Shown here: one piece after another, positions 11,411 to 11,470 of the stretch
Layout: every line of letters starts with the position of its first letter
Numbering within the stretch: the first letter of the stretch is position 1
Assembly (NCBI GenBank): GCA_031278295.1
Contig: JAITKQ010000003.1
Coordinates: forward strand, 1 to 11,470
Direction of reading: 5' to 3'
Source of the DNA: Spirochaetaceae bacterium
GTDB taxonomy: Bacteria; Spirochaetota; Spirochaetia; Treponematales; Breznakiellaceae
Length of the DNA stretch: 11,470 nucleotides
Made by a program: the position numbers and the translations under genes
The notes under the pieces: model-generated
The model's database searches: none
The model's input: only the letters and a program-made list of their open reading frames with translations
What the model was told of the DNA's origin: nothing

Positions 11411-11470
11411 CCATTCGCATAATTCGTATTCATTCGCGTGTCATTCGCGGTTCCCGGAACATCAAATCAA
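11411..11470. repeat. ATTCG-unit repeat array running off the edge
   Basis: ATTCG occurs at 11413, 11422, 11432 and 11443, spaced 9, 10 and 11 bp. The last unit, TCATTCGCGGTT...AACATCAAA (11441-11466), matches 11048-11073 at 22 of 26 positions, so related sequence lies on both sides of the Rpn-like remnant. Degenerate arrays of this form are familiar intergenic filler in several bacterial groups. The array is cut by the window end. Confidence 0.75.

Overview
The window looks like a chromosomal segment of a spirochaete, most probably a Treponema relative with GC near 50%, such as the insect-gut or oral lineages. This is inferred from gene content: a fused 3-dehydroquinate dehydratase/shikimate dehydrogenase, a long PPi-dependent phosphofructokinase, a DUF2259-type secreted protein, a compact NFACT protein, TTG/GTG starts, and very long poly-G tracts. 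No taxonomic marker such as rRNA is present, so the assignment is tentative.

The left third (1-3242) is accessory and gene-poor. It has a tRNA-Thr(TGT)-tRNA-Tyr(GTA) pair with its own promoter and a tRNA-Pro(GGG) on the opposite strand. It also has two previously easy-to-miss small ORFs (46 aa at 1263-1403 plus; 53 aa at 1452-1613 minus) and a DUF2259-like exported protein (1950-2666 minus). The rest is repeats: three mononucleotide G/C tracts of 19, 15 and 16 bp, a triple 10-bp tandem repeat, clustered palindromes, a 27-bp inverted repeat pair bracketing the DUF2259 gene, and an N-terminal transposase remnant (3018-3227).

The centre and right (3243-10739) are compact and all on the plus strand. 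A HIT hydrolase, an unknown exported protein and aroDE overlap or abut and probably form one transcript, followed by an NFACT/RqcH-like gene. After a hairpin-rich gap of about 225 bp comes pfp (glycolysis using pyrophosphate), with a radical SAM gene 15 bp behind it. Last is a cyclase/kynurenine-formamidase-like metal hydrolase with a strong Shine-Dalgarno. These are mostly core-metabolism and quality-control genes with no obvious shared pathway.

The right end (10740-11470) is again accessory. It holds palindromes, a 57-bp stem-loop, a second copy of a 63-bp repeat found at 1720-1782, a twice-frameshifted remnant of an Rpn/PD-(D/E)XK transposase-like gene, and a short ATTCG-unit repeat array running off the edge.

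I found no convincing new multi-gene system. The most interesting material is the 1.2-3.2 kb mosaic of poly-G tracts, small ORFs and inverted repeats, which looks built for length variation or rearrangement.
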